A stretch of DNA of 64,000 nucleotides, taken from positions 13,643,561 to 13,707,560 of the forward strand of contig NC_135557.1 of NCBI RefSeq assembly GCF_964340395.1. The letters are read 5' to 3'. Source of the stretch: Glandiceps talaboti. Lineage: Eukaryota; Hemichordata; Enteropneusta; Spengelidae. Below are positions 62,878 to 64,000 of the stretch, piece by piece. Positions within the stretch are counted from its first letter, which is position 1, and every line of letters starts with the position of its first letter. The notes under the pieces were generated by a model. That model searched no databases. It saw nothing but the letters and a program-made list of their open reading frames with translations, and was not told where the DNA came from. Position numbers and translations under genes: made by a program.

Positions 62878-64000
62878 GTTGACGTTATAAAGGCGATGAG
62901 GATGTCACATGACCTGTTATGGTTTGACGAGTTCGGAAATTGTTCGGTTTTAGTCGGCAATGTTCGAATGTGCGAAATAAGTTAGTGCTACTGTATTTAA
63001 GTTCATAACATGCCGGTGTGTTACCATGGCAGTTAATGATTCCCCATTTAAATGGCGTTGGTACGTCCACATATATGGTAAATAATAGAGAGACGATTAT
63101 TACCGAATTAGGCAAAACATAAAAAAAATAAAAACGTTTGTTTCCCATAACATGTCTTCAGATAGAAAAAAGGGGTAGGTAGGTCGGGATTTTTTTTATT
63201 TTGTTTTGTTTTTTAATAACTTAGCTCCGGTGTTGAATTCACCATGACACTGAAATCGCTTCAAGTCGATAAAGCTTACGATTTGAACCCCCCCCCCCCC
63301 GTGAAACAAACTATTCATATAATGCATTGGTGAGCAGTTGGCCATGGCGTCTCATAATGAAACATTCGAAGATACGAGTAGTGCAAGAAGCACGATAGAG
63401 ATTATGGGAATATAATGTTTGCAAAACCCATTGTTCGTGTGTTGTTTTAAGGCCCCTGTTCTGGTCGCGGCGTTTGCCATGGGATGCCGTTCTCCCTAGA
63501 AACTGGCATAGGCATATACTTTATGGGCTAACGTCTACAATGAAGCAACATCAATGGACGTCGACAGCAACCACACTTGAACCGTCACATTCTCAAAGGT
63601 GACTGCCTGGACTCACTGCTTACAGCGATGGCTTTCAAAGACCGTTCACAAGGGGATGCGGACCTGCTCGAACAACAGTTCCTAAAGTCTGATAATTTAC
63701 ACTTTGAAATATGCAACTTTAAACCTATATAATATTTCTACAGATAGACATCATGTATACAATAGGGCGGGATCACATTTAGGTATATATACAGCCAGAG
63801 GTAACACCGACAAACGAAAATGTAAGCTAACGTTATACTTGAGGGCGCTGTAAACATCTCCGTTCAGTGACTGTTGTCTTCAACTGCTCGGTAGCATAAA
63901 TACCTTCGCTTCAGACAATAGGTAGGTCGTGATCCCGGAAAGCGACCATTATATCGGATCGGTAGCCTCTACAAAGAAAAATTCCAGCATACACAGGTAA
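62878..64000. other. 5' flank of TRIM-NHL copy 2
   Basis: Equivalent to 56,741-57,909 with small indels, including loss of about 24 bp near 63,237. No gene seen. Confidence 0.5.

Larger units (their letters stand above)
59502..64000 (+). repeat. Segmental duplication, copy 2 (runs off the window)
   Basis: Matches 53,352-57,909; base 64,000 corresponds to about 57,909, so the duplication may continue beyond the window. Confidence 0.95.

Overview
The window looks like a piece of an invertebrate chordate genome, most likely amphioxus (Branchiostoma), carrying a large block of DNA from a herpes-like double-stranded DNA virus. The host assignment rests on an interrupted Kunitz inhibitor gene, intronless TRIM-NHL genes in a recent tandem duplication, and AT-rich DNA full of fold-back elements and microsatellites. 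The viral assignment rests on about 20 tightly packed, almost entirely intronless genes on both strands between about 6.5 and 40.6 kb. Genes there meet in convergent pairs with overlapping polyadenylation signals and in divergent pairs with 60-80 bp between starts. They include membrane glycoproteins, F-box, RING and nuclease proteins, and captured host-type immune genes. A malacoherpesvirus-like sequence associated with the amphioxus genome has been reported, and this block is best explained as that virus or a relative. I could not run a search to confirm it.

Layout. Bases 1-about 2,780 are a second, nearly identical copy of viral DNA also found at 23,641-about 25,200, joined to host-like DNA (about 2,880-6,400) with fold-back repeats and one candidate exon. 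A 100-base assembly gap follows (6,401-6,500). Bases 6,501-about 40,634 are one uninterrupted viral block: unknown-function genes and a 279-bp octamer-bearing repeat array (6.5-12.4 kb); small regulatory-looking and membrane proteins (12.5-14.4 kb); two tandem F-box/LRR proteins (14.6-17.1 kb); a SLOG-fold protein flanked by arrays of CRE sites (17.4-19.7 kb); a spliced basic protein whose intron is mostly a TA tract (19.7-20.8 kb); a host-interaction island with a sulfotransferase, a secreted class I cytokine-receptor-like protein, a mucin-like glycoprotein and its paralogue (21.2-29.0 kb); and a more core-like segment with polytopic membrane proteins, a His-Me (HNH) nuclease-like protein, a 1,186-residue RING-H2 protein, a PD-(D/E)XK nuclease and a truncated capsid-like protein (29.0-40.6 kb).

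At about 40,634 the last viral reading frame is cut off and host-like DNA begins without a gap. The rest (40.6-64 kb) is host: tandem repeats, a three-exon secreted Kunitz inhibitor gene (46.0-47.6 kb), transposon-derived fold-backs, and two TRIM-NHL genes in a 4.5-kb direct duplication.

How the viral genes may work together (inference): the 20-29 kb island would act at the cell surface or outside the cell (decoy receptor, glycan sulfation, mucin-like shield). F-box and RING proteins would redirect ubiquitination. The CRE and octamer arrays suggest that host CREB/ATF and POU factors drive transcription. Mosaic duplications within the island suggest rapid recombination in this segment.
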